64,000 nucleotides of DNA from Marinirhabdus sp963793275 (GTDB lineage: Bacteria; Bacteroidota; Bacteroidia; Flavobacteriales; Flavobacteriaceae): contig CAWBZL010000003.1 in the NCBI GenBank assembly GCA_963793275.1, forward strand, positions 186,001-250,000, given 5' to 3'. Of this stretch, positions 52,611-61,698 are shown in pieces. A model generated the notes under the pieces. That model worked only from the letters and a program-made list of their open reading frames with translations, was not told where the DNA came from and ran no database searches. Position 1 is the first letter of the stretch; each line of letters opens with the position of its first letter. Both the position numbers and the translations under genes were made by a program.

Positions 52611-53939
52611 ATGTTTAATAATCTTAGCGATAAACTAGATAAAGCCCTCCACGTTTTAAAAGGGCACGGAAGCATAACCGAAGTAAACGTAGCCGAGACT
52701 TTAAAAGAAGTACGACGCGCCTTACTGGATGCCGATGTTAATTTTAAAACGGCCAAGGAATTTACCAACCGTGTGAAGGAGAAAGCACTGGGACAGGACG
52801 TATTAACCACGTTACAGCCCGGGCAGTTAATGGTGAAAATTGTAAAAGATGAACTTACCCAGTTAATGGGTGGCGATACCGTGGGTATAACGCTCAAAAG
52901 TTCTCCAAGTGTTATTTTAATGTCTGGTTTGCAGGGTAGTGGTAAAACTACCTTCTCTGGTAAACTGGCCAATTTTCTTAAATCCAAGAAAACTAAAAAG
53001 CCTTTATTGGTAGCCTGCGATGTGTACCGTCCGGCGGCAATTAACCAGCTACACGTAGTTGGGGAGCAAATAAAAGTAGATGTTTATAGCGAAGAAGGAA
53101 ATATGGATCCTGTAGCTATTGCAACCAATGCTATTGCGTACGCAAAACAACATGGTCATAATGTAGTGATCGTGGATACGGCAGGGCGTCTCGCAGTAGA
53201 CCAGGAAATGATGACCGAAATCGCCAATGTACATAAAGCAATTACACCAGATGAAACCTTGTTTGTGGTAGATTCTATGACGGGCCAAGATGCTGTCAAT
53301 ACGGCAAAAGCCTTTAATGACATTCTTAATTTTGACGGGGTTGTATTAACAAAATTGGATGGTGATACCCGTGGTGGTGCGGCTATTTCAATTAAAAGTG
53401 TAGTTAATAAACCAATTAAATTTATTGGTACCGGCGAGAAGATGGATGCGATAGACGTGTTCCACCCGGCTCGTATGGCAGACCGTATTTTGGGGATGGG
53501 AGATGTTGTTTCCCTGGTAGAAAGAGCTCAGGAGCAATTTGACGAAGAAGAAGCAAGAAAACTGCAGAAAAAAATTGCGAAGAATCAGTTTGGTTTCGAC
53601 GATTTTATCAAGCAGATTCAACAGGTTAAGAAAATGGGTAGTATGAAGGATTTGATCGGGATGATTCCCGGTGCAGGAAAAGCCCTTAAAGATGTAGATA
53701 TTGACGATGATGCTTTTAAAGGAATTGAAGCTATTATCCACAGTATGACCCCGGAAGAAAGAAGCAGCCCGTCCGTAATTAACGGCAGCCGAAAGAAACG
53801 TATTGCTAAGGGAAGTGGTACTTCGGTACAGGAAGTAAATCAGCTAATGAAGCAGTTTGACCAGATGAGCAAAATGATGAAGATGATGCAAGGCGGTGGA
53901 GGCAAAAAAATGATGCAAATGATGGGGAAGATGAAGTAA
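52611..53939 (+). CDS. ffh: Signal recognition particle protein Ffh
   Basis: 442 residues: N domain, GTPase G domain with P-loop GLQGSGKTTFSGKLA (about residue 105-119), DTAGRLAVDQ, TKLDGDTRGGAA, and a methionine-rich M domain ending KMMKMMQGGGGKKMMQMMGK that binds signal sequences and 4.5S RNA. It delivers nascent membrane proteins to FtsY and SecY. It ends 19 bp before the start of the GCCACT-repeat element. Confidence 0.97.
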   Translation: MFNNLSDKLDKALHVLKGHGSITEVNVAETLKEVRRALLDADVNFKTAKEFTNRVKEKALGQDVLTTLQPGQLMVKIVKDELTQLMGGDTVGITLKSSPSVILMSGLQGSGKTTFSGKLANFLKSKKTKKPLLVACDVYRPAAINQLHVVGEQIKVDVYSEEGNMDPVAIATNAIAYAKQHGHNVVIVDTAGRLAVDQEMMTEIANVHKAITPDETLFVVDSMTGQDAVNTAKAFNDILNFDGVVLTKLDGDTRGGAAISIKSVVNKPIKFIGTGEKMDAIDVFHPARMADRILGMGDVVSLVERAQEQFDEEEARKLQKKIAKNQFGFDDFIKQIQQVKKMGSMKDLIGMIPGAGKALKDVDIDDDAFKGIEAIIHSMTPEERSSPSVINGSRKKRIAKGSGTSVQEVNQLMKQFDQMSKMMKMMQGGGGKKMMQMMGKMK

Positions 53940-54023
53940 TTTTTTAGTAAGCAGTCTCAGTGGCAGTGGCAGTTGTAGTAAAAGTAATTTGATTAGATAA
54001 AAGCTCCCCGTAAAATATATAGT

Positions 54024-54393
54024 ATGGCTTTTAAAAATTTACTGGCTTATAAAAAAGGTTTTACTTTAGCCGAAGAGATCTTTGAATTATCAAAAAAATT
54101 TCCCAGAGAAGAGACGTACTCTCTAACAGATCAAATAAGAAGAAGCTCAAGATCAGTTTGCGCTAATATAGCTGAAGCTTATAGGAAGCGACGTTATGAG
54201 ACATTTTATTAGTAAGTTAACTGATTATGATGGCGAAAATAGTGAAACTCAAGTTTGGTTGCAATTTGCAAAATCTTGTAATTATATAACAGATGAAATA
54301 TTCTCATCCCTTCATAGTAAAAGTTTGGAAGTAGGTAAGCTAATAAATTATATGATCAATAACCCAGATAAATTTGGTGTAGATATAGATTAA
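54024..54393 (+). pseudogene. Four-helix-bundle protein (23S rRNA intervening-sequence type), frameshifted
   Basis: Frame 1 (54024-54212) encodes MAFKNLLAYKKGFTLAEEIF, the family's start, up to RSVCANIAEAYRKRRYE, then stops. Frame 2 (from about 54203 to 54393) continues with HFISKLTDYDGENSETQVWL and ends LINYMINNPDKFGVDID. Restoring two bases at about 54204 would give the standard family sequence. The family (IVP, related to Avd proteins) is about 120 residues. The frameshift may inactivate the gene, be a sequencing error, or be programmed. Confidence 0.82.
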
Positions 54394-54437
54394 TCTTGCC
54401 ACTGCCACTGAATACTATTTTTATTGATAGTTAGATA

Positions 54438-54476
54438 ATGAATAATCCAAGTAATTTTGGAGTGCAAAATGAATAA
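54438..54476 (+). pseudogene. Remnant 3' end of a second four-helix-bundle gene
   Basis: The frame reads MNNPSNFGVQNE and stop, against MINNPDKFGVDID and stop at the end of the preceding gene, and both are followed at once by the GCCACT repeat. The third bases and several residues differ, so this is an older, decayed copy and not a recent duplication. Confidence 0.65.
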
Positions 54477-54512
54477 ATCTGCCACTGCCACTGCTACTGC
54501 ATACTTAAATAT

Positions 54513-55391
54513 ATGAAACTACTAGACGGAAAGAAAATAAGCAACGACATTAAAGACGAAATAAAGGCGGAAGTCGATAAGATGAAAGCCAATGGCGAGA
54601 AGGTGCCGCATCTTGCAGCCGTTATCGTTGGTGATGATGGAGCGAGTTTAACGTATGTGGGAAGCAAAGTTAGAGCGTGTGAACGTGTGGGTTTTGAAAG
54701 TACGATGGTGCGAATGAAGCACACTACTTCAGAAATTGAATTACTTCACAAAATAAAAGAACTGAACGAAAACGACGATATAGACGGATTTATCATTCAG
54801 TTGCCGTTACCGCCACAAATTAATACACAAAAAGTATTGATGGCTGTAGATCCAAGTAAAGATGTAGATGGTTTTCATCCTGAAAATTTTGGGAGAATGG
54901 CATTAGATATGAGTACGTTTATTCCTGCAACACCTTTCGGAATTTTAGAGCTTTTGGAACGGTACGATGTAGATACCAAAGGAAAACACACCGTTGTGAT
55001 AGGGAGAAGCCATATTGTAGGCCGTCCCATGAGCATTTTAATGAGTCGCAGAGGGTGGCCGGGAAATAGTACCGTAACCCTTACCCATAGTAACACAAAA
55101 AACATTACACAAATTATTTCACAGGCAGATATTGTGATTTCGGCACTGGGAGTTCCCAATTTCTTAAAGGCTGAAATGGTACGCGATGATGCGGTTATTA
55201 TCGATGTTGGAATTACCCGCGTAGAAGATGAAGATGCACCAAAAGGCTATCGCATTGTAGGCGATGTTGATTTTGAAAATGTAAGCAAAAAAGCTAGTTT
55301 TATCACACCCGTTCCGGGCGGTGTAGGGCCAATGACTATCGCAATGTTGTTGAAAAATACGCTTTTAGCGAGAGAACAACGCGCAGGTTAA
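54513..55391 (+). CDS. folD: Bifunctional methylenetetrahydrofolate dehydrogenase/cyclohydrolase
   Basis: 292 residues. FolD interconverts methylene- and formyl-tetrahydrofolate. The signatures are TYVGSKVRACERVGF (catalytic Lys), the substrate motif QLPLPPQINTQKVLMAVDPS, KDVDGFHPENFG, the nucleotide-binding VVIGRSHIVGRPMS, and TPVPGGVGPMTIAMLLKNT. It starts 13 bp after the GCCACT repeats. The next gene starts at its stop codon (TAATG). Confidence 0.97.
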   Translation: MKLLDGKKISNDIKDEIKAEVDKMKANGEKVPHLAAVIVGDDGASLTYVGSKVRACERVGFESTMVRMKHTTSEIELLHKIKELNENDDIDGFIIQLPLPPQINTQKVLMAVDPSKDVDGFHPENFGRMALDMSTFIPATPFGILELLERYDVDTKGKHTVVIGRSHIVGRPMSILMSRRGWPGNSTVTLTHSNTKNITQIISQADIVISALGVPNFLKAEMVRDDAVIIDVGITRVEDEDAPKGYRIVGDVDFENVSKKASFITPVPGGVGPMTIAMLLKNTLLAREQRAG

Positions 55392-56044
55392 TGATAGCAA
55401 AAAAAACCAGTACCTATTGTATGGTTGGAGTGTTCCTGCTCTCATGCTTCATCCATACCGTTATTGCTCAGGATACAGCACAAAAACCCTTTATATATGG
55501 TGAGGTTGGACCTGAAGGCGGTAATTTTGGAGGATTCTCTCTCGCTGGAACGTACATTTTTCCGAGTAACTATGTTGTGCAGGTTGGGTATCAGTTTTCG
55601 GTGAGTGGTGCCGAAGAAAGGCCGACAAATTATCAGGCCGGAGCATTAGATGTTTTTACATTAGGACTTTCTGCTGCAAAGGATACCTATAACATCTTCC
55701 AAGCATCTTTCGGAAGAATACTAGAACTGAAAAACCATCCCAAAACCCGTTTTAATCTTTTGGGCGGACTAGGAGTATCTTTTGGTACAAAGGCTACAAA
55801 TTTTAAATTTGACGGTACCGCCTTCGGACTCGATCCAAACTATTCTTTCGATACTAAAAACGCTACGTTGTTAGTTGTTTTATTGCAACCAAAGGTGGAA
55901 TTTAGCCTCTCCCATAGGAACGGTATTTCTTTAGGTCCGGTTGTAAAAATTTCAGAAAGAGAAACACTTTATGGTCTTTCAATACACTATATTTTTGGCA
56001 GGCTTCGAAACCCCACTGAACAGAAAAATAAAACAAACTTTTAG
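55391..56044 (+). CDS. Secreted beta-barrel-like protein of unknown function
   Basis: 217 residues. A signal peptide (VGVFLLSCFIHTVIAQ) and alternating strands (GGNFGGFSLAGTYIFPSNYV, YVVQVGYQFSVSG, LYGLSIHYIFG) suggest a small outer-membrane barrel of the OmpW/porin-like type. Its start overlaps the folD stop by one base, suggesting co-translation, though the functional link to folate metabolism is unclear. Confidence 0.7.
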   Translation: MIAKKTSTYCMVGVFLLSCFIHTVIAQDTAQKPFIYGEVGPEGGNFGGFSLAGTYIFPSNYVVQVGYQFSVSGAEERPTNYQAGALDVFTLGLSAAKDTYNIFQASFGRILELKNHPKTRFNLLGGLGVSFGTKATNFKFDGTAFGLDPNYSFDTKNATLLVVLLQPKVEFSLSHRNGISLGPVVKISERETLYGLSIHYIFGRLRNPTEQKNKTNF

Positions 56045-56090
56045 ATGCTATTTCCGTACATCATAAGCTTTCAGTTTTCTGAGATTACTC

Positions 56091-56444
56091 TTATTTAGAC
56101 TTCAACGTAATTAGGATCATACAAAAACGGCCTATTAAAAAGGTAATAAGTCCAAATAGCGTGGTAAGCAACGCAATTTTTAAGCCGCCAGCCATCATTC
56201 CGCTGGATATATCATCTACGCTTTGAATAGCATCAAACCCCTGGATTAGCCCAAGAGTAGATCCCAAAAATCCCCAAACCAATGCAAACAGACTCACGTG
56301 AGAAATAAGTTTTGAGTATTTTTCTCTTGTTTCTACTTTCCGAAGTGCCAAAACACATAGGATAACAATTAGAAAGATGAATAGCATAAGTGGCACCATA
56401 AATACGGGACCGCCATCACTGATAATGTTTAGTGGGATTCGCAT
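56091..56444 (-). CDS. MotA/TolQ/ExbB-like small membrane protein
   Basis: 117 residues with three hydrophobic segments (VFMVPLMLFIFLIVILCVLA, VSLFALVWGFLGSTLGLIQG, GGLKIALLTTLFGLITFLIG). The GFLGSTLGLIQGFDAIQ and MAGGLKIALLTTLFGL segments match the proton-channel family. It is about half the usual length and has no ExbD partner nearby. The beta-lactamase-like gene is 18 bp upstream on the same strand. Confidence 0.8.
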   Translation of the reverse strand: MRIPLNIISDGGPVFMVPLMLFIFLIVILCVLALRKVETREKYSKLISHVSLFALVWGFLGSTLGLIQGFDAIQSVDDISSGMMAGGLKIALLTTLFGLITFLIGRFCMILITLKSK

Positions 56445-56462
56445 AATTTTTTAATTGATAGG

Positions 56463-57725
56463 TTAATTTGAAGAAGTTGCTCTATACTGTTTGTTCTTTT
56501 TTCGGATGATGAATATGGATAGCATTATAATAACCAGATACCCAATTGCCAGCAAAGTTAATACATACGATTTATTACGTTGCATCACAACATAATCTGC
56601 AATTCCTGCTTTCCAAAAGAGCCATTCATCTGCAAGTGATGATGCCAGATTATAGCTTCCAGTTTCTAATATTATAACGCCATTTTTTGACTCGAGGTCT
56701 ATCCGTGCCGCTGTATTTATGGCATTATTTCCACTTCCATCGTGCCCGATGACTCTGGAATTTTGGTCGTTTTGACTATACAAATGAGGTCCTAAACCGT
56801 AAACGCCAATGTTGTTTATAAATGTTTCGGCAGTACTCATGGTTGTAATTGTTTCCCGGGAGAGAATGTTATTGTTTGAAACCGTTGCCAATAAAAATTT
56901 AGACAGGTCTTCAGTAGATGTGAATAATGAAGCCGCCGCCAATGCAGTAAATTTGTTCATTTGTCTCGTTGTACCGTCGTCTTTATAGATTTCAGCCAAC
57001 TGAAGATTTGGTTTTTCGGACAATACAAATGTAGAATGTCTCATATCCAAAGGTTCAAAAACTTCTTTTGTCATGTAGTCCTGAAAAGATTGTCCCGTGA
57101 CTTCTTCAATGACCAATTGTAACAAAGTATACCCGGCGCCAGAATACATATACGCAGTTCCGGGTTCGTAGCCTACTTTTGCAATTCCTTCAGAATACGG
57201 TGCGTCCGACGCTTTTGTTAACGATTCTTCTAAGGTTTGTACTTTTTCATCGGCTGTAAATCCTGCATAGCCAAGGTCGTCCACTAAGCCGGACGAATGT
57301 GAGAGCAGTTTTCTAATAGTAACTTTTCTATTATCGAATGGACCATTGGGAAGATGCCATCTGGTAAGATATTGATCTACGGGTACATCTAAATTTAAAG
57401 TGCCTTTTTCAACTAGTTTCATGATCCCAAAAGACGTGACCCATTTACTTATCGAAGCCACCGGAAAAACCGTAGTTTCGTTTACAGGCTTTCCACTGGT
57501 GTAGAAAAAATCTTTCGATATTTTTCCATCTTCAATTAAAACCATAGCTAAATTCCCCACAAATTCAGTTTCTGTTTTTTCTTTGGCTACTTCAATAAAT
57601 GCTTCTGAAGTGTTTTCAGAAGTTATAGGTTTCAGTAAAAAACCGTTCATAAATCCATAACCAATAAAGGCGGTCCAAAGTAAAATGATAAGCAATATAA
57701 TGCCTGTACGTTTTAGTGCTTTCAT
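56463..57725 (-). CDS. Serine hydrolase of the beta-lactamase family (class C/PBP type)
   Basis: 420 residues: N-terminal membrane helix or signal anchor (ILLIILLWTAFIGYGFMNGF), beta-lactamase-fold domain with the SxxK motif in FPVASISKWVTSFG, the Tyr in YMYSGAGYTLLQ, and HDGSGNNAINTAARID as the third motif; a C-terminal membrane helix follows (VLTLLAIGYLVIIMLSIFII). This group acts as esterases, peptidases or penicillin-binding proteins; the substrate is unknown. It lies 18 bp upstream of the ExbB-like gene and may be co-transcribed. Confidence 0.9.
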   Translation of the reverse strand: MKALKRTGIILLIILLWTAFIGYGFMNGFLLKPITSENTSEAFIEVAKEKTETEFVGNLAMVLIEDGKISKDFFYTSGKPVNETTVFPVASISKWVTSFGIMKLVEKGTLNLDVPVDQYLTRWHLPNGPFDNRKVTIRKLLSHSSGLVDDLGYAGFTADEKVQTLEESLTKASDAPYSEGIAKVGYEPGTAYMYSGAGYTLLQLVIEEVTGQSFQDYMTKEVFEPLDMRHSTFVLSEKPNLQLAEIYKDDGTTRQMNKFTALAAASLFTSTEDLSKFLLATVSNNNILSRETITTMSTAETFINNIGVYGLGPHLYSQNDQNSRVIGHDGSGNNAINTAARIDLESKNGVIILETGSYNLASSLADEWLFWKAGIADYVVMQRNKSYVLTLLAIGYLVIIMLSIFIIRKKNKQYRATSSN

Positions 57726-57935
57726 CTAGGTTGTTGTTTTTAATTGAGTATAGCGAAGATACCGGATACCAGAAGTTAAAATATTGAAATGCGACCAGCA
57801 GATATATTAAACCTCAAAAGTGCAATTCTAAACAGGTTTTTGGTTTTTTTGCTGTCGGGTTGTTATGCTGCCTGTTAAATCTGCCATCTGTCTCAAAGTA
57901 TGGTATGGTTGCTTTAATTTACTCATCTTTGTTGT

Positions 57936-58997
57936 ATGTTTCGGTTACTGCTCAAAAAATTTAAGTTTGCCCCGTTTCACCTCTTGCTTTGGGTGTTTGT
58001 GTGGTTGTTTTATGTGTATTTTTTTAGCTATAATACTCAAAACGAAACATTTGTCCTTTGGTTTTCGGCTTGCTTAGTGCCTGTAAGTGTTGCTGCAACC
58101 TATTTGTTTTCTTATGAGCTCATTCCTAAATATCTGTTACCAAAACGGTATATAGCATTTGTTGTTTACAGCTTGTACACCATAATTGGGTCGCTGTTTC
58201 TAATTATCTTAATTGTTTTTTTCAGTTTCATGTTTAAAGATAATTTCGAGATCGAAGAATTGCCATTACTAACACGTAATTTTTTGTTTGTCTTTATTTT
58301 GGTCTACCTGGTGGTGGGAGTGGTGAGTTTTATAAGTGTATTGCGCTATAGTTATACTGCAAATAGTAAAAACAAAGAACTTCAGAATAAAATATTAGAG
58401 AGCAAACTAGAGTTAAAGCAGAAAGAACTGCAGTATTTAAAACAGCAAATCCATCCACATTTTTTATTTAATACCTTAAATACAGTATATGCGTTTGCGT
58501 TAAAACAATCCAGCGAAACGCCCGAACTTATTCTGAAACTTTCCAATTTATTAGACTATGTGTTACACCAAATTGAAAAACCGTTGGTTTCGGTTTATGA
58601 CGAAGTAAACTATATAGAATCCTATCTTGGGTTGGAGAACATCCGGTTTAAAGATACGGTACGCATTCATTTTGAAAAAGCTATTAAAACAGATAAACAA
58701 GTACCGCCAATGTTATTTATGGCGTTTATTGAGAATGCTTTTAAACACGGGGGTAGGAGAGATGGTTTTCTAACTATTTCGATTAAATTACACGTCACAG
58801 ATACGATTTTGGTTTTTACAGTTGAGAATACTATACAAACCGAAAGTAATGATAAAAATAATCACGGAATTGGTCTGGAAAATACAAGAAAGCGATTAGA
58901 AACGCTATACCCGGATTCCTTTGAGCTTACAACGCATAAAACCAATACCGAATTTACGCTAAGACTCACCATACATTATGACAATGAAGCAAAGTAA
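57936..58997 (+). CDS. LytS-type sensor histidine kinase
   Basis: 353 residues: four membrane helices (to about residue 145), a linker helix rich in KELQNKILESKLELKQKE, the His_kinase domain with the phosphoacceptor in QQIHPHFLFNTLNTVYAFAL, and the HATPase (FMAFIENAFKHGGRRDG, NHGIGLENTRKRLETLYPDS). No periplasmic sensor domain is seen, so the signal may be sensed in the membrane. It overlaps the LytTR regulator gene by 20 bp. Confidence 0.95.
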   Translation: MFRLLLKKFKFAPFHLLLWVFVWLFYVYFFSYNTQNETFVLWFSACLVPVSVAATYLFSYELIPKYLLPKRYIAFVVYSLYTIIGSLFLIILIVFFSFMFKDNFEIEELPLLTRNFLFVFILVYLVVGVVSFISVLRYSYTANSKNKELQNKILESKLELKQKELQYLKQQIHPHFLFNTLNTVYAFALKQSSETPELILKLSNLLDYVLHQIEKPLVSVYDEVNYIESYLGLENIRFKDTVRIHFEKAIKTDKQVPPMLFMAFIENAFKHGGRRDGFLTISIKLHVTDTILVFTVENTIQTESNDKNNHGIGLENTRKRLETLYPDSFELTTHKTNTEFTLRLTIHYDNEAK

Positions 58998-59676
58998 CGT
59001 CCTTATTATAGACGATGAACCTATGGCGCGCGAAATTATAGCGCGCCATCTTTCCAATATGGAAGGGTATACTATTGTTGGGAGTTGTAAAAATGCTCTG
59101 GAAGGTTTTTCGGCCTTAAGTTCGCATACGGTAGATCTTATATTTCTGGATATTAATATGCCGGAAGTCACGGGCCTTATGTTTGCTAAGGCAATTGGGA
59201 ATAAGGCGGCGGTCATTTTCACAACTGCTTACAGAGAATATGCCCTGGAAGGATTTGAATTGAATGCACTGGATTATTTGTTGAAACCTATTTCTTTAGA
59301 ACGTTTTGCCATGGCTTTGCAGAAATTTCAGGAACTAAAGGCAGTTGAAACGAATAAAGAACAATACAACTTCACATTTTTTAGATGTGATCGAAAAATG
59401 ATAAAAATAGATTTTGAAACGTTGTTGTACGCCGAAAGTTTTGGAGATTATATAAAACTACACACGACCGGAAAAACCTATGTAACACGGGAAACTATGA
59501 AAAACGTAGTAGCCAAATTGCCCTCAAATAATTTTTTACGGGTGCATCGCTCTTCGGTAGTTGCAATTTCAAAAATAGAGAGTTATACCAATGATCATCT
59601 TACAATTAACAATACAGCCATTGCCATAAGCCGAAGTTACCGCGATGCAGTTCAGAAGCGATTGGCAAACATCTAG
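58978..59676 (+). CDS. LytTR-family response regulator
   Basis: 232 residues: receiver domain with IIDDEPMAR, phosphoacceptor Asp58 in LIFLDINMPEVTG, Lys in DYLLKPISL; LytTR domain from about residue 130 (FFRCDRKMIKIDFETLLYAE, FLRVHRSSVVAISKIESY). The start overlaps the kinase gene. It is the second LytTR protein in the window; I found no TTTCGCGAC-type sites near it. Confidence 0.95.
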   Translation: MTMKQSNVLIIDDEPMAREIIARHLSNMEGYTIVGSCKNALEGFSALSSHTVDLIFLDINMPEVTGLMFAKAIGNKAAVIFTTAYREYALEGFELNALDYLLKPISLERFAMALQKFQELKAVETNKEQYNFTFFRCDRKMIKIDFETLLYAESFGDYIKLHTTGKTYVTRETMKNVVAKLPSNNFLRVHRSSVVAISKIESYTNDHLTINNTAIAISRSYRDAVQKRLANI

Positions 59677-60104
59677 GCGTCGTTGCTTTCAGAAAGTTTC
59701 CAGTCCAGGTATTTATGAATATCGGTTTCTATCCAGCCCATCCCTACGGAGAGTACAGCCAGATCGTCTATATACCCAACCCCTGGAATAAAATCGGGAA
59801 CCAGATCCATTGGATTCAGAATATACAATAATGCCATCACGATGGTTCCTATTACAAACCACGGCACATTGGTGTAGGCTCCGCGCTTCATATCTTTAAC
59901 CATCCCGAACATAATTTTACCTATCTCTACGTATTTGCTCAGGGAATTGGCTCCGGCTAGTTTTTTAGAAACCTGTTCTTCATTATCAAGAAGTATTTCA
60001 ATGTCGTCGTCATTAATTTCGGACACTTTTTCGTCCATGTACACGTCATCTATTTTCTTTTCAACTATATTTTTATCTTCTTCTTTCTTTTTTGTGAAAA
60101 ACAT
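59673..60104 (-). CDS. DUF1232 membrane protein (YkvA type)
   Basis: 143 residues: acidic N-terminus (DVYMDEKVSEINDDDIEILL), then the DUF1232 domain with two hydrophobic helices (VPWFVIGTIVMALLYILNPM, VGYIDDLAVLSVGMGWIETD) and the PMDLVPDFIPGVGYIDD motif. It is convergent with the regulator gene, overlapping by 4 bp. Function unknown. Confidence 0.9.
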   Translation of the reverse strand: MFFTKKKEEDKNIVEKKIDDVYMDEKVSEINDDDIEILLDNEEQVSKKLAGANSLSKYVEIGKIMFGMVKDMKRGAYTNVPWFVIGTIVMALLYILNPMDLVPDFIPGVGYIDDLAVLSVGMGWIETDIHKYLDWKLSESNDA

Positions 60105-60162
60105 ATGCTTTAAATTTTAATAAAGATAAGGTTTACGCCTGGCTTTCTGTTTTAAAATTTTG

Positions 60163-60645
60163 TTATAAAAGTTTTAGAATTAAAATTAAAATGGAAAACA
60201 CTATGAACAAATACAACAACCAAAAGTGTTTAAAAGAAAGCGGATTTGATCCCAGAAGGAATTTTGTAAGTTTAAAGAAGAAACTCCTGTTTTTTGCAAT
60301 ATAATTATAGCCGTGGTCGCTCAGTTTTTGAAACCAGCTATAGTGGTTATACCATGAATGCCAAGGAGAAGCAGCGTTAGCAATTTGATAACTTTTATAG
60401 GCAGAATCCGGACCGCTGTGCACAGTTCCTTTGGTAGAGATAAACCGGGAGGCTTTCTTAAACTCCTTCAATGGAATATCCGGAAATAGATGCGCAACTT
60501 CCTGGTAGGGTTTAAAAGCTACTTTGTCTTTCGTTAATTTTTTCCACCGGGTTACCCAATACTTACAGAAACCACAAGCGCCATCCCAAACCAAAAGCGG
60601 CTTTTCTTTGGGCGGAAATTTTGTGTGCTCTATTTTTTTGAACAT
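60163..60645 (-). CDS. DCC-family thiol-disulfide oxidoreductase-like protein
   Basis: 160 residues. The DCC motif is seen at WDGACGFCKYWVTRWKKL (CxxC at about residues 24-27), followed by a long region with aromatic residues and a C-terminal membrane helix (FWLLYLFIVFSILILILKLL). It is likely a membrane-anchored member of the family. It lies 24 bp after the AI-2E transporter gene. Confidence 0.87.
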   Translation of the reverse strand: MFKKIEHTKFPPKEKPLLVWDGACGFCKYWVTRWKKLTKDKVAFKPYQEVAHLFPDIPLKEFKKASRFISTKGTVHSGPDSAYKSYQIANAASPWHSWYNHYSWFQKLSDHGYNYIAKNRSFFFKLTKFLLGSNPLSFKHFWLLYLFIVFSILILILKLL

Positions 60646-60669
60646 AATTACATATCCGGGTCGTCATCG

Positions 60670-61695
60670 TTAGGGTCCGTGTGGTTGGGGTTTCCCATAT
60701 TCGCGCTTATAAATTCGCATAACGATCATAAATAAGCTTATGAGCAACGGTTCAAAAATTAACCCAATAAAACCAAAAAGCGGTACGCCCACAATTACTC
60801 CAATAAGGGTTACCAGTGGGTGCACATTGTCCAGTTTTTTTAATACGTATAGGCGTATCACATTGTCCGTAGATCCCACAACTACAAACCCATAAATTAA
60901 AATTCCCCAGGCTTGAAAATTATTTCCGCTGGAAAGCGTGAGTATAAATACGGGTAAAATACCTATAAGGGTTCCCACAAATGGAATCATAGACCCAATA
61001 GTTACAATAACAAACCAAAAAAACGGATTCTCAATTCCGAAGATAAAAAAGCCGATAAGGGCTATTATTCCCTGTGCCAATGCCACCATTGGTATTCCCA
61101 ACGCGTTGGAACGTACCATAGCGTTGGACTCGGCTCCTATTTTCTTTAAGTTTTTCTTGCTTATAGGAATATACTCAAACAGAGATTCTCTCATTTCCCT
61201 CCTGTTGGTGAGCATATAGTAGAGCATAAAATACATAAGTCCAATGGCAATGAAAATATTAAAAGTACCACCGGCAAAACTCTGTAAATTGTCCGAAAGC
61301 CATCCAGAAACAGCTCCCGCATCTATCTGTGAAGTTAGATCATACCCAACTTTATCCTCCAGGCTTCCAGCTTGTTTTTTAAAGGCCTTTGTTACTTTTT
61401 CTGAATTTTGAACAGCGCTTCCAATCTTGTTGCCCAGCATAAGAACAATTCCTGCAACAGGAAGTAAAATTCCCACAAACGATAAGAACATAAGTAAAAG
61501 TGCTGCTAATTCTGGTTTCCATCCTCTTTTCACCAATTTGGACATCCATTTTCTAAGCAGCACATAAATGGTAATTGCGCCCAAAACTCCCGATAAATAA
61601 GGAATCATTTCTCTAAAAATTAACGTGCCCATTAATAAAATGAGCAGGAGAACAAAAATCTGGCGAATTATTTTTGGGTTTATGGAGTTGTACAT
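60670..61695 (-). CDS. AI-2E-family transporter
   Basis: 341 residues with about eight membrane helices. N-terminal IFVLLLILLMGTLIFREMIP, a cytosolic/periplasmic loop around residues 100-150, and a C-terminal block (GSMIPFVGTLIGILPVFILT, GVIVGVPLFGFIGLIFEPLL) are typical of the family; the natural substrate of most members is unknown. It is 3 bp from the VOC protein gene, so both belong to one operon. Confidence 0.9.
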   Translation of the reverse strand: MYNSINPKIIRQIFVLLLILLMGTLIFREMIPYLSGVLGAITIYVLLRKWMSKLVKRGWKPELAALLLMFLSFVGILLPVAGIVLMLGNKIGSAVQNSEKVTKAFKKQAGSLEDKVGYDLTSQIDAGAVSGWLSDNLQSFAGGTFNIFIAIGLMYFMLYYMLTNRREMRESLFEYIPISKKNLKKIGAESNAMVRSNALGIPMVALAQGIIALIGFFIFGIENPFFWFVIVTIGSMIPFVGTLIGILPVFILTLSSGNNFQAWGILIYGFVVVGSTDNVIRLYVLKKLDNVHPLVTLIGVIVGVPLFGFIGLIFEPLLISLFMIVMRIYKREYGKPQPHGP

Positions 61696-61698
61696 AAG

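Larger units (their letters stand above)
53958..54499. mobile_element. Candidate small element: four-helix-bundle gene framed by GCCACT repeats
   Basis: The ffh-folD gap contains CAGTGGCAGTGGCAG (53958-53972), the reverse complement of the GCCACT-repeat runs at 54397-54410 (TGCCACTGCCACTG) and 54479-54499 (CTGCCACTGCCACTGCTACTG). Between them are a broken four-helix-bundle gene and, after the first right-hand run, a remnant of a second such gene followed by the second run. The outer copies form inverted ends about 540 bp apart. This looks like two insertions or one duplication of a gene-plus-repeat unit. Mobility is inferred. Confidence 0.55.

Noticed and set aside
56091..56444. A full TonB-ExbB-ExbD energising unit
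   Set aside because: Only one short ExbB-like gene is present, without ExbD or TonB neighbours.
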